Source: Streptomyces macrolidinus (GTDB taxonomy: Bacteria; Actinomycetota; Actinomycetes; Streptomycetales; Streptomycetaceae). From it: a DNA stretch of 64,000 bases. The notes beneath the pieces are model-generated. The model worked only from the letters and a program-made list of their open reading frames with translations, did no database searches and was not told where the DNA came from. Where the stretch lies: the NCBI RefSeq assembly GCF_023887685.1, contig NZ_JAMWMR010000017.1:62001-126000 (forward strand), in the 5' to 3' direction. The position numbers were made by a program, and so were the translations under genes. This document shows, one piece after another, positions 9,601 through 17,752 of the stretch (its first letter is position 1; the number at the start of each line of letters is the position of its first letter).

Positions 9601-10786
9601 TGAGCGTCAGCAGGTAGGAGTCGGAGTTGGTGCTCCACCGCGCCCCGGTCAGCGAGCCGTGCAAGGAGAGTTCCTTGTCGAGCCGGTACGCCTTCTTGCT
9701 GATGCCGACTTCCCGGTCCCCCAGGTAGGGGTACTTCAGATAGCGGTGGAACCGCCGCTGGACCGGCATCGGACCACCGCGGCGCTCGAACTCGATGACC
9801 TCGAGCAGTTCGGGCAGCCGCCAGTCACGTACCAGGAGCCACTTGACCCGGGCGTCGGCGGGCAGTTCGTCGATGATGCCGGCATCGACCTCGTCGAGGA
9901 ACTCGTTGGCCCACTCCATGAAGGCCTGCTGGTACTCCTCGTCCGCGTCGGGCAGCACCTTGAGATGCAGCATCAGGTCGGACTTCAGACAGGCGAGGTC
10001 GTACTTGCGCTTGCTCTCCTCGTAGAGCCGGGAACGCCGTTCCGCGAGGAACCGGCTGACCGACTGGACCGCCGAGACACGGTCGCGCAGGTTCGACAGT
10101 TCGGTGTGGCGCTGGGTGATGGAGGGGGCGGCTCCGCCTTCCCTGCGGCGCCAGAAGTAGACGATGTCCGTGATGACATCGACCTTGGCGGCGCGGAAGT
10201 GGGCGAACATGTTGACCCACGAGTCCTCGTACAGGACGCCTTCGGGGAACTGGATGAAGTTGTGATCCCAGAAGAACCGCCGGAACACCTTGTTCCAGAC
10301 GGTGCGGTCGTAGATCAGCGCGTCGAACTTCGTGATGTGCGTTCCGCGCCGGTTCTTCTGCATCGGGCCCTTGTGCAGCGGAGACTGCCACTTCTTCGTG
10401 GAGTTCATCATCTGCACGTTGCCCGAGACGAAGTCCGAGCCGGACTCGTCGAGAGTGCGGATCAGCAGGTCGTAGGCGTACTCGGGAATGACGTCGTCGC
10501 CGTCGACGAAGGCGAGGAACTCGCCTCGGGGATGCATGGCTCGCAGCCCGGTGTTCCGGGCGTGCCCAGGTCCGTGCGAGTGCTGACGGATCAGCCGGAA
10601 ACGGGGGTCGGCGGCACAGAAGTCGGCCGCGATCCGCGTGGACCCGTCCGTGGAACCGTCGTCGACGAGGATCACCTCGAAGTCACGGAACGACTGACGT
10701 GCGATCGACTCCAGACACTCGGCGAGGTAGACCTCGACATCCTGAAAGGGAACGACAACACTCAGCCGCGGATGATCCGCCAACAT
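6659..10786 (-). CDS. giant bifunctional glycosyltransferase (GT2) / CDP-glycerol:polyol glycerophosphotransferase
   Basis: A 1375-residue protein. Residues 1-230 are a family-2 glycosyltransferase: SVVVPFQDVE at the N-terminus, VDDGSTDGS near 41-49 and FVDGDDV near 92. A middle region (about 300-800) matches nothing I recognise with certainty. Residues about 860-1230 are a CDP-glycerol glycerophosphotransferase (TagF/TagB-like) domain with TWHGTPLKKIGHD near 938, YAPTWRDDQFY, and ITDYSSLMFDYVNTGRP near 1112. Such enzymes extend teichoic-acid-like polyol-phosphate polymers at the inner membrane face. The last ~140 residues form a Pro/Gln-rich tail with degenerate QQxxxLADQQ repeats. The neighbouring LCP gene could attach the product to peptidoglycan. 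ATG 10786 gives the canonical GT2 N-terminus. Confidence 0.88.
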   Translation of the reverse strand: MLADHPRLSVVVPFQDVEVYLAECLESIARQSFRDFEVILVDDGSTDGSTRIAADFCAADPRFRLIRQHSHGPGHARNTGLRAMHPRGEFLAFVDGDDVIPEYAYDLLIRTLDESGSDFVSGNVQMMNSTKKWQSPLHKGPMQKNRRGTHITKFDALIYDRTVWNKVFRRFFWDHNFIQFPEGVLYEDSWVNMFAHFRAAKVDVITDIVYFWRRREGGAAPSITQRHTELSNLRDRVSAVQSVSRFLAERRSRLYEESKRKYDLACLKSDLMLHLKVLPDADEEYQQAFMEWANEFLDEVDAGIIDELPADARVKWLLVRDWRLPELLEVIEFERRGGPMPVQRRFHRYLKYPYLGDREVGISKKAYRLDKELSLHGSLTGARWSTNSDSYLLTLTGTAYVRFINVHKKHMSVKAIALRNKKQGRMVISTAKTTYAPQATEHSNQNRYCYDWAGFESRLDLTRLKRKGQWVEGTWDVAAGVLSRGLFRYRGIDRGGAGTAANPPYRYVDKNTRILPLFLQGKLKLRVETVRCRITGHRLAGDQLELRGVYLGPKVPEWGKFRVTSMSGAGRHDSWVRFTPGGEGWCTFTTRLPLRSLVPGYRADIQAGEQIPESWSMGSNGWKTTFHVEGRKMTIYPVMAQETTDGHYRMPDSLQTREGDREVVVHRNGSGYLVLFERATLPMATNVAWQPDGSLDITGRYLAADQLSAQEYRSTHMVVRSRAHGAERSVPLTWSGNEFRCVLTPAGMSTLAGEIPLAAGRWDFFLRRQDLSAVAREDRLEDLMVKIEQDLIEVFPQDYEENERRYELQAEAYDRLSLLVHSAMPDDARGPYRQKLLRTKAYPAARRQAVRPAILFDAFKGTQYSDSPRALHEELVRRGVDLDHLWVVRDDQVHVPPTATPVRMWSPQWYEALATSRYVVANNHLPDWFQKRDGQVVVQTWHGTPLKKIGHDIESIHFADQRYLERVEKEVQNWDMLVSPNSFSTPILKRAFGFPGEMVECGYPRNDILRLPGTEAREQEIRRRIGLPDGKRVVMYAPTWRDDQFYAPGKYKLDFRIDLEDAHARLGGDHVLLVRRHPNVVDPVPGAGDGFVFDVSDYPDMADLSLITDVMITDYSSLMFDYVNTGRPILFFTYDLDHYRDTLRGFYFDFEGSAPGPLVYTSQDLVSAIREIDRIQDAYAERYRWFQREFCDLDDGYAAARLADRMLVAGGDLAPGQAMAPAVGTVDTRHTGRALTPIQWNSPGWFAPRQSPAQAPAGPDGLVGAIPVQPGPADREVSPAEMGGPQQAYAPAGPQQTYPPVSQQQAQMPVDQQQTHALADQQQAYALAGQQRAHEFASPQARPRTQLASARLQQPSGPSPAGRSPEDGVVEGVIV
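6780..6960 (-). repeat. degenerate tandem repeat encoding a Gln-rich tail
   Basis: Roughly 27-30-bp repeats read on the minus strand as QQ-rich units of 9-10 residues (QQTHALAD, QQAYALAG, QQRAHEFAS and similar) at the C-terminus of the transferase. Copy number could vary between strains through slippage. Confidence 0.6.
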
Positions 10787-11152
10787 GCACTCCTACCGAG
10801 ACATTTCACCCATGGGGACAACAGACATCCCACCTCGGGCGTCCACCCCTACTCGGCGTGCCCGGCCAACCCCCCTGCCGCCTTGGCATCATCCGAACCT
10901 GTGACCTCGATGTGAGCCCCCTCCAACCTTCAACCACAGGTTTTCCACATACTATTCGAACATAACATCTGGTCAAGATGAGTGAATGTGTCCTTCATCG
11001 CTGTCTCGTACGGTGGTCAACCGCCCTTAATACGCGACAACACGTAGGCCTATAGTTCTCCCGCTGGACGATCGCATCAGTGGGCCGGTCACCCCCCACC
11101 CGGGCCCCGCAACTCCGCAGGCGCGGAGCCCATGAGGAGAGGACCGAAGTCA
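10787..11152. other. divergent intergenic region (transferase / LCP gene)
   Basis: 366 bp without a coding frame I trust. The middle (about 10935-11060) is unusually A/T-rich for this genome and holds promoter-like hexamers, among them TATAGT at 11051-11056 facing the LCP gene, but no well-spaced -35 element was found. It must contain divergent promoters for the two envelope genes. Confidence 0.6.
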
Positions 11153-12241
11153 ATGACGCACAGCGTGACCGCGCAGCCGCGAGGAAAACGCGGGTCTGCC
11201 ACCGGCAGGCGACAGCCGCCCGAGCGCGGCAAGCGGCGCTGGGGACGCATCGTGCTCCTGACGATTCTGGTCCTGCTGCTGGCCGCGGGTGGCACCGCCT
11301 ACTGGCTGTACCGCAACCTGGACGGCAACATCAGCGGCGTCGACATCGACAAGGCGCTCGGTGACGACCGTCCGGAGAAGCTGCCCACCTCTGGGCAGAA
11401 CGTGCTGATCCTGGGCTCCGACTCGCGTGCGGGTGCCAACGCCGCGCTGCACACGGGCGATGTCGCCGGGGCGCGTTCCGACACCGCGCTGGTGATGCAC
11501 ATACCCGACGGCCGTCAGCAGGCCGTCGCCATCAGCATTCCGCGCGACACCCTGGTGACGCGCCCTGAATGCACGAAGACGGACGGCACCGAAGTACCCC
11601 CGGCGAACCGCGTGATGTTCAATTCCATCTACTCCCAGGCCGGTCCGGCGTGTGTGGTCAAAACCGTGGAGAAGATGTCCGGGGTACGGATGGACCACTA
11701 CATGGAGATCGACTTCGCGGGATTCAAGGGTCTCGTGGACGCAATAGGCGGTGTGACCGTCACCGTCGACAAGGACATCCACGACAAGTCCAGCGGCCTG
11801 GACCTGACCGCCGGCACCCATCGCCTGGACGGCACCCAGTCCCTTCAGTTCGTACGGACCCGGCACGGCATCGGGGACGGCAGTGACCTCGGCCGGATCG
11901 GGTTGCAACAGCAGTTCATGCTCGCGCTGTTGAGCGAGATCAAGAAGCAGGACCTGATGGGCAGCCCCACCAAGACCTACAAGATCGCCGACGAGCTGAC
12001 GACGGCGCTCACCACGGACTCGGAACTGGCCTCCCTGACCAAGCTGGCGGAGTTCGGCCGGAGCATGAACGGCGTGGATCCGTCCACCATGGAGACGATC
12101 ATGCTCCCGGTGGCCTACGACAAGATCGACCCGAACCGGGTCGTGGCCGCCGAGCCGCAGGCGACGACACTGTGGAAGGCGATCCGCACCGACGAGCAGA
12201 TCCCCGAGTCGGCCAAGAAGTCACCGGCTACGGGTGGTTGA
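11153..12241 (+). CDS. LytR-CpsA-Psr (LCP) family cell-wall polymer ligase
   Basis: A 362-residue membrane-anchored LCP protein. After a basic cytoplasmic tail (about 1-30) comes one transmembrane helix, RIVLLTILVLLLAAGGTAYWLY. The extracellular LCP domain shows LILGSDSRAG, RSDTALVMHIPDG, ISIPRDTLV, DHYMEIDFAGFKGLVDAIGGV and the late FVRTRHG...DLGRIGLQQQFM. The conserved Arg and Asp residues that bind pyrophosphate and Mg are present. LCP enzymes transfer teichoic acids or other phospho-linked glycans from lipid carrier to peptidoglycan. ATG 11153 has an AGGAGAGG ribosome site 10 nt upstream; an in-frame ATG at 11132 lies inside that site. Divergent from the TagF-like gene, which suggests one envelope-polymer function. 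Confidence 0.92.
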   Translation: MTHSVTAQPRGKRGSATGRRQPPERGKRRWGRIVLLTILVLLLAAGGTAYWLYRNLDGNISGVDIDKALGDDRPEKLPTSGQNVLILGSDSRAGANAALHTGDVAGARSDTALVMHIPDGRQQAVAISIPRDTLVTRPECTKTDGTEVPPANRVMFNSIYSQAGPACVVKTVEKMSGVRMDHYMEIDFAGFKGLVDAIGGVTVTVDKDIHDKSSGLDLTAGTHRLDGTQSLQFVRTRHGIGDGSDLGRIGLQQQFMLALLSEIKKQDLMGSPTKTYKIADELTTALTTDSELASLTKLAEFGRSMNGVDPSTMETIMLPVAYDKIDPNRVVAAEPQATTLWKAIRTDEQIPESAKKSPATGG

Positions 12242-12256
12242 TCGCGCTACGGCACT

Positions 12257-13372
12257 TCAGAGTCTGTGCCACTGACCGAACGTGAGCCCGGCGGTGTTCT
12301 CCTGCCGGGCCACCTTCGGCACCCCGTCGGGATCGATCAGCGCCATGACCACCCGCCCGTGCCCGTCCCGCGCCAAGGCGGGCGCGCCCTGGCAGGATTC
12401 CGCCAGCGTGTACCACCAGAAGCCGTTGTCCTCGTCCTCGGTACCCCCCACACCGAGCACCGCCGAGCCGTCACGGTCCCGGTAGGCGAGGACGACACAG
12501 TCGTAGCCGTCCAACGAGGTACGCAGTGCCGCGTACGGACGGTCGGCCGGGGAACCTCCCAGCACGGCCGGCCAGCGGCCCACCCGCCAGGCCGCGGCAC
12601 CGCCGCTGTCGGCGTCCGTCCAGAAGAACGTGGCGCGCTCCGGTCCGCTCTCCACAGCGCTGACTGTGCCCGGCGCGGGGCGCAGCGAGAAGCCGCGCGG
12701 CCCTGTGAAGTCACCGCCCGGCTCGAGTTGCCGCCATAGGAACACGCCGGTCTCGGCCGCGGCGCAGACCTCGATCCGGCCGGTGGCGAGGGCGACCGGC
12801 GCGCACAGCGCGTCGATGCCGATGCCGTGCAGATCCTCCCAGGCCTTCCACTTGCCGCCCGGCCCTTCCCGGCGCAGCGACAGGCCGCGTTGCGCGTTCC
12901 GTACGAAGACGTGCACCGTGCCGTCGGGCGCGATCGCTCCGACCGGTGCGCCCACCTGCCGCCCTTGCTCACGGTCCTTGTCCGGATTGCCGAGCGAGCG
13001 CCAGTCGGTGAAGGCCAGTCCCGTCTGGTACTGGATGGCGTGCACGATGTCCACGCTCCGCGCACCGTCGGCGGCGGCTCGCTCTCTGCGGCCGAGGAAG
13101 TGGACATAGGTGTCCGGTCCCTGAGCCACCGCCAGGTGGCTCAGCCCGGGTGCGGCCACGAAGTGCGGTCCGCTCCACTCAGGGCCGCCGGCGGTGACCT
13201 CCGTCCAGCGCAGCAAGCCCTCGTCGGTGGGGGCGTACAGACTGAGCCGACCGGACTTGCCGAGCGTGAGCCAGTCGCCGTGGGCGGCCCCGGACGCGAT
13301 CCGCTCGCGTTCCGCAGCCGTGAGCCCGGTCGGGTGCGCGGCACCCACGCGGTCTGACGACCCTCTGCGCAT
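12257..13372 (-). CDS. conserved hypothetical, lectin/beta-propeller-like repeats
   Basis: A 371-residue protein without a signal peptide. The sequence consists of repeated blocks of about 45-50 residues with aromatic/Gly pairs (WLTLGKSGRLSLYA, SHLAVAQGPDTYVHFLG, VGAIAPDGTVHVFVRNAQRG, APVALATGRIEVCAAAETGVFLW, APALARDGHGRVVMALIDPDG). This is the pattern of PLL-type sugar-binding propellers in which each blade ends with a short hydrophobic strand. I do not recognise a named family. The start at 13372 (ATG, AGGAAGG upstream) is preferred over the upstream ATG at 13438. It converges on the LCP gene with a 15-bp gap. Sugar binding is an inference from repeat form only. Confidence 0.68.
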   Translation of the reverse strand: MRRGSSDRVGAAHPTGLTAAERERIASGAAHGDWLTLGKSGRLSLYAPTDEGLLRWTEVTAGGPEWSGPHFVAAPGLSHLAVAQGPDTYVHFLGRRERAAADGARSVDIVHAIQYQTGLAFTDWRSLGNPDKDREQGRQVGAPVGAIAPDGTVHVFVRNAQRGLSLRREGPGGKWKAWEDLHGIGIDALCAPVALATGRIEVCAAAETGVFLWRQLEPGGDFTGPRGFSLRPAPGTVSAVESGPERATFFWTDADSGGAAAWRVGRWPAVLGGSPADRPYAALRTSLDGYDCVVLAYRDRDGSAVLGVGGTEDEDNGFWWYTLAESCQGAPALARDGHGRVVMALIDPDGVPKVARQENTAGLTFGQWHRL

Positions 13373-13539
13373 AGCCTGGTGCACCTTCCTGAACCCGTCG
13401 CGTCGCGAACACGGGACCCCTGAGACTCGGGACATCATAATTCGTTCGCTCAGGAGTTCCCCAAGGCAGCGTTCGTCCGCTCACGCGCGTGTGACGGACG
13501 CCGTCGCCGGGGTCGCGTGCTCCGTGTCAGGCTGAGGGC

Positions 13540-13956
13540 ATGTACGGATCCGAAGGCATCGAGCAGAGCGAGGCGGCCCCGACCCTGCTGGTCGTCGACG
13601 GCGCGAACGTCGTCGGCTCCGTGCCGGACGGCTGGTGGCGCGACCGGCGGGGCGCCGCCGAGCGCCTGCGGGACCGGCTGGTGCGCCGCGCGGAGTCGGG
13701 GCTGCCAGGGCATCCCGGGCCCCTGGAGGTGGTCCTCGTGCTCGAGGGCGCAGCCCGAGGTGTCGCCTCCGTGCCCGGTGTGTGCGTCGAGGACGCGCCC
13801 GGGAGCGGGGACGACCACATCGTCGCGGTGGCCGCCCGCGCCGCGGGCCGCCCCTGTCTGGTCATCACGGCGGACAGGGAACTGCGGCGCCGCGTACGGG
13901 AGTCGGGGGCGGAGGTGGCCGGGCCGCGTACGGTGCTCGGCCGGGGGTCGGCCTGA
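13540..13956 (+). CDS. NYN/PIN-like nuclease-fold protein (YacP-like)
   Basis: A 138-residue protein. It shows LLVVDGANVVGSVPDGWW near the N-terminus, SGDDHIVAVAARAAG in the middle and CLVITADRELRRRVRE near the C-terminus. These supply the spaced acidic residues (D, DD, D) of the NYN/PIN metal-dependent nuclease fold. Streptomyces orthologues are often annotated as NTP pyrophosphohydrolase, but the motif pattern is that of NYN domains, which act on RNA. It starts at ATG 13540 and is divergent from the lectin-like gene. The target is unknown. Confidence 0.75.
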   Translation: MYGSEGIEQSEAAPTLLVVDGANVVGSVPDGWWRDRRGAAERLRDRLVRRAESGLPGHPGPLEVVLVLEGAARGVASVPGVCVEDAPGSGDDHIVAVAARAAGRPCLVITADRELRRRVRESGAEVAGPRTVLGRGSA

Positions 13957-13992
13957 GCCCGCGCGCTTCGGCGGCCCGTCCGCGCGAGGGCC

Positions 13993-15483
13993 CTACTTCG
14001 CCGAAGCCGCCTCCCGTTCGGCCAGGCGGCTGTGCGAGCGGCCGTAGAGGGCGTACACGACGACGCCGATGAGCAGCCAGATCGCGAACCGCAGCCAGGT
14101 CTCGGCGGGCAGGTTCAGCATCAGCCACAGCGAGGCGCACACCGACAGGATCGGTACCCAGGGAACGAAGGGTGTGCGGAAGGAGCGGGGCAGGTCGGGG
14201 CGGGTCCGGCGCAGGATGACCACGCTGATCGCGACCACGATGAACGCGAAGAGCGTGCCGATGTTGACCAGTTCGGCGAGTTCGCTGAGGCTCGTGAAGC
14301 CCGCGACGATGGCGATGATCACGCCGAGCAGGATGGTCGGCCGGTGCGGGGTCCTGAACCGCGGGTGGACATGGGAGAAGAAGCGCGGCAGCAGCCCGTC
14401 ACGGCTCATCGCGAAGAACACACGGGTCTGGCCGAGCAGCAGGATCATGCAGACGGACGTCAGACCGACGGCGGCGCCGAAGCTGATCACGCCCGCGTAC
14501 CAGGGGTGCCCGGCGGACTTGAAGGCGTCGGCCAGCGGGGCGTCCACGGACAGATCGGAGTAGTGCTGCATCCCCGTGACGACGATCGACACCGCCACGT
14601 ACAGCGCGGTGCAGATGAACAGGGAGCCGAGGATGCCGCGCGGCATGTCCCGTTGCGGGTTCCTGGTCTCCTCCGCCGCCGTGGCCACGATGTCGAAGCC
14701 GATGAAGGCGAAGAAGACGACGGACGCGGCGGTGAAGATGCCCATCACACCGAAGTTGGACGGCGCCCAGCCGAACAGGAGTTGGATCAGGGGGGCTTTG
14801 AGATTGCCGCCCGCCGGGACCGGCTGGGGCGCGGGGATGAACGGCCGGTAGTTGGCGCCGCTGACGAAGAACGCGCCCGCAACGATCACGATCAGCACCA
14901 CGGTCACCTTGACGGCGACGACGAGTTGGGTGACCCGCGCCGAGAGCTTCACGCCGACGACGAGGATGGCGGTGAGCGCCAGGACGAGCGCGGCGGCGAG
15001 GATGTCGAAGCCGAAGCCGTGCGCCCCCTCCCGGCTGCTGAGCGCGGCGGGCAGATGCCAGCCCGCGTTGTCCAGCAGCGAGCGGATGTACCCGGACCAG
15101 CCGACCGCCACCACCGCCGTGCCCAGCGCGAACTCCAGGACCAGGTCCCAGCCGATGATCCAGGCGGGCAGCTCGCCCAGGGTGGCGTACGAGAACGTGT
15201 ACGCGGAGCCGGCGACGGGGACCGTCGAGGCGAACTCCGCGTAGCAGAGGGCGGCCAGCGCGCAGACGACACCGGCCACCACGAAGGCCAGGGATACCGC
15301 AGGGCCCGCGTTCTCCTTGGCCACCTTGCCGGTCAGGACGAAGATGCCGGTGCCGATGATGACCCCGACGCCGAAGACGGTCAGATCCAGGGCGGACAGG
15401 GTCTTCCTGAGCGCGTGCTCGGGTTCCTCGGTGTCCTGGATCGACTGCTCGACGTTTTTCGTCCGGAAGAGGGCACTGCTCAC
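13993..15483 (-). CDS. APC-family amino acid permease (cationic amino acid transporter type)
   Basis: A 496-residue integral membrane protein with about 12 hydrophobic segments. The first helix carries the APC signature LTVFGVGVIIGTGIFVLTG. Later segments include YAEFASTVPVAGSAYTFSY, FFAFIGFDIVATAAEETRNPQRDMPRGI and LLGQTRVFFAMSRDGLLP, all typical of CAT-type permeases of the APC superfamily. It probably imports cationic or neutral amino acids by proton symport or exchange. The GTG start at 15483 is preceded by GGGAGG at good spacing. It is monocistronic: a strong hairpin lies upstream, behind dxs. A second permease of the family lies at 51181-52656. Confidence 0.9.
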   Translation of the reverse strand: MSSALFRTKNVEQSIQDTEEPEHALRKTLSALDLTVFGVGVIIGTGIFVLTGKVAKENAGPAVSLAFVVAGVVCALAALCYAEFASTVPVAGSAYTFSYATLGELPAWIIGWDLVLEFALGTAVVAVGWSGYIRSLLDNAGWHLPAALSSREGAHGFGFDILAAALVLALTAILVVGVKLSARVTQLVVAVKVTVVLIVIVAGAFFVSGANYRPFIPAPQPVPAGGNLKAPLIQLLFGWAPSNFGVMGIFTAASVVFFAFIGFDIVATAAEETRNPQRDMPRGILGSLFICTALYVAVSIVVTGMQHYSDLSVDAPLADAFKSAGHPWYAGVISFGAAVGLTSVCMILLLGQTRVFFAMSRDGLLPRFFSHVHPRFRTPHRPTILLGVIIAIVAGFTSLSELAELVNIGTLFAFIVVAISVVILRRTRPDLPRSFRTPFVPWVPILSVCASLWLMLNLPAETWLRFAIWLLIGVVVYALYGRSHSRLAEREAASAK

Positions 15484-15568
15484 GGGCTTCCTCCCACGCT
15501 CGTCGTCCCCGACATGATCGAGAGGGGGCGTGACGCATATGCCCTCAAGCGGGGGGATTCACGCGAAT

Positions 15569-15608
15569 GGGCCGGTTCCGCCACCGGAAAGGATGGCGGA
15601 ACCGGCCC
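15569..15608 (-). terminator. terminator downstream of dxs
   Basis: Perfect 15-bp inverted repeat GGGCCGGTTCCGCCA with a 10-nt loop, 38 bp past the end of dxs on the minus strand and upstream of the permease start. Confidence 0.8.
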
Positions 15609-15639
15609 GAGGAGACCTGTGAGCCCGAGGAGACCTGTG
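15605..15639. repeat. 17-bp direct repeat pair beside the dxs terminator
   Basis: GCCCGAGGAGACCTGTG occurs at 15605-15621 and 15623-15639. The first copy overlaps the right arm of the terminator hairpin. Probably a local slippage duplication. Confidence 0.8.
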
Positions 15640-15645
15640 GGTCGG

Positions 15646-17580
15646 TCAGTCGCGCGCGGACTCGACCGGGTCCGCGGTCCGCGCGGCGTCGGCGCGGTCG
15701 AACCGGCCGTCGAGCTTGGAGACCAGCCCGGTGACCTGGCGGGCGATGTCCGGCGCGGTCAGACCGATCTCCGCGAGGACCTCCTTGCGGGAGGCGTGGT
15801 CGAGGAAGCGCGGCGGGATGCCGAAGTCACGCAGCGGGACGTCGACGCCCGCGTCGCGCAGCGCCTGCGCGACCGCCGAACCGACGCCGCCGACACGGGA
15901 GTTGTCCTCGACGGTGACGACCACGCGGTGCCGCTCGGCGAGCGGGGCCAGGGCCTCGTCGACGGGCTTGACCCAGCGCGGGTCGACGACGGTGGTGGAG
16001 ATGCCCTGCTTGTTCAGGAGGTCGGCGATCTCCAGGCACATGGGGGCGAGCGCGCCGACGGAGACCAGCAGGACGTCCGGGACGGGGGCGTCGGCCTTGC
16101 GCAGCACGTCCATGCCGCCGACCGTGCCGACCGCGGGGACGGCCGGGCCGACGACGCCCTTGGAGTAGCGCACCACGGTCGGCGCGTCGTCGACGTCGAC
16201 GGCCTCGCGCAGTTGGGCGCGCAGTTGCTCGGCGTCGCGCGGGGCGGCGATCCTGAGGCCCGGCACCACCTGGAGCATCGACATGTCCCACATGCCGTTG
16301 TGGGAGGCGCCGTCGTCGCCCGTGACACCGGCCCGGTCGAGGACGAAGGTCACTCCGCACTTGTGCAGGGCGACGTCCATGAGGACCTGGTCGAAGGCGC
16401 GGTTGAGGAAGGTCGCGTACACCGCGAAGACGGGGTGCAGTCCGCCGGTGGCGAGGCCCGCCGCGGACACCGCCGCGTGCTGCTCGGCGATGCCGACGTC
16501 GTAGATGCGGTTCGGGAACGCCTCCGCGAACTTCTTCAGGCCGACCGGGTGGAGCATCGCCGCGGTGATGCCGACGATGTCGTCGCGCTCACGGCCGAGC
16601 TTGACCATCTCGTCGCCGAAGACGGAGGTCCAGCTCGCGGCGGCGGCCTTGATGGGCAGGCCCGTGTCGGGGTGGATCGGGCCGATGCCGTGGAAGCGGT
16701 CGGCCTCGTCCTGCTCGGCGGGCTTGTAGCCGCGGCCCTTCTCGGTCAGGCAGTGCACGATGACCGGGCCGCCGAACCGCTTGGCGCGGGCCAGCGCGGA
16801 CTCCAGGGCCTCGATGTCATGGCCGTCGATCGGGCCGACGTACTTCAGGCCCAGGTCCTCGAACATGCCCTGCGGGGCGATGAAGTCCTTCAGGCCCTTC
16901 TTGGCGCCGTGCAGGGTCTCGTAGAGCGGGCGGCCGACGACGGGCGTGCGCTCCAGCACCTCCCTGGTGCGGGCGAGGAACTTCTCGTAGCCGTCGGTGG
17001 TGCGCAGGGTGGCCAGGTGGTTGGCGAGGCCGCCGATGGTGGGGGAATACGAGCGCTCGTTGTCGTTGACGACGATGACCAGCGGGCGGTCCTTGGCGTC
17101 GGCGATGTTGTTGAGCGCCTCCCAGGCCATACCGCCCGTGAGGGCGCCGTCGCCGATGACGGCGGCGACATGGCTGTCCTTCTTGAGGAGCTGGTTGGCC
17201 TTGGCGAGGCCGTCGGCCCAGCCGAGGACGGTGGAGGCGTGCGAGTTCTCGATGATGTCGTGCTCGGACTCGGCACGCGAGGGGTAGCCGGACAGGCCAC
17301 CCTTGCTGCGCAGCTTGGAGAAGTCCTGGCGGCCGGTGAGCAGCTTGTGGACGTAGGCCTGGTGGCCGGTGTCGAAGAGGACCTTGTCCCGCGGGGAGTC
17401 GAAGACGCGGTGGAGGGCGATGGTGAGTTCGACGACGCCGAGGTTGGGGCCGAGGTGGCCGCCGGTCTTGGAGACGGCGCCGACGAGGAAGGTCCGGATC
17501 TCCTCTGCCAGCTTGTCCAGCTCCTCCAGGTTGAGCCGGTCCAGATCGCGCGGTCCCCTGATGCGGGTCAGCAGCGGCAC
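15646..17580 (-). CDS. dxs: 1-deoxy-D-xylulose-5-phosphate synthase
   Basis: A 644-residue thiamine-diphosphate enzyme that condenses pyruvate and glyceraldehyde 3-phosphate to DXP, the first step of the non-mevalonate isoprenoid pathway. Motifs in order: FDTGHQAYVHKLLTGR, the TPP motif GDGALTGGMAWEALNN, the central DRAGVTGDDGASHNGMWDM and C-terminal VDPRWVKPVDE. Length matches the family (620-650). The GTG start at 17580 has a near-perfect AAGGAGG ribosome site. Monocistronic, with a terminator behind it and its promoter in the 17581-17750 gap. The adjacent xylose-type transporter is in the same direction but separated by its own terminator. Confidence 0.96.
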   Translation of the reverse strand: MPLLTRIRGPRDLDRLNLEELDKLAEEIRTFLVGAVSKTGGHLGPNLGVVELTIALHRVFDSPRDKVLFDTGHQAYVHKLLTGRQDFSKLRSKGGLSGYPSRAESEHDIIENSHASTVLGWADGLAKANQLLKKDSHVAAVIGDGALTGGMAWEALNNIADAKDRPLVIVVNDNERSYSPTIGGLANHLATLRTTDGYEKFLARTREVLERTPVVGRPLYETLHGAKKGLKDFIAPQGMFEDLGLKYVGPIDGHDIEALESALARAKRFGGPVIVHCLTEKGRGYKPAEQDEADRFHGIGPIHPDTGLPIKAAAASWTSVFGDEMVKLGRERDDIVGITAAMLHPVGLKKFAEAFPNRIYDVGIAEQHAAVSAAGLATGGLHPVFAVYATFLNRAFDQVLMDVALHKCGVTFVLDRAGVTGDDGASHNGMWDMSMLQVVPGLRIAAPRDAEQLRAQLREAVDVDDAPTVVRYSKGVVGPAVPAVGTVGGMDVLRKADAPVPDVLLVSVGALAPMCLEIADLLNKQGISTTVVDPRWVKPVDEALAPLAERHRVVVTVEDNSRVGGVGSAVAQALRDAGVDVPLRDFGIPPRFLDHASRKEVLAEIGLTAPDIARQVTGLVSKLDGRFDRADAARTADPVESARD

Positions 17581-17698
17581 CCGTGCCTCCTTGAAGTCGA
17601 GCTGTATAGAGCTGTCGCCGGGGTGAGTCTAATGTTCCGCCTGTGCGGATCACGGGCGGGCCTCGTATTCCAGGCCACGCGTCCGACCGCACAGGCCT

Positions 17699-17727
17699 GT
17701 GCCCGGTACCGCCGGGGTACCGGGCAC
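17699..17727 (-). terminator. terminator of the xylFGH operon
   Basis: Perfect 12-bp inverted repeat GTGCCCGGTACC with a 5-nt loop, 26 bp after the xylH stop on the minus strand. Confidence 0.8.
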
Positions 17728-17752
17728 ACCTGAGGGCCTTACGACCGGTGGG

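Noticed and set aside
10941..10949. DnaA-box-like TTTTCCACA near the transferase gene
   Set aside because: A single one-mismatch copy with no cluster and no replication gene nearby.
14032..17733. 1233-codon open frame on the plus strand opposite the permease and dxs
   Set aside because: It crosses two unrelated, well-supported minus-strand genes and their terminator, and its composition is that of an antisense shadow.
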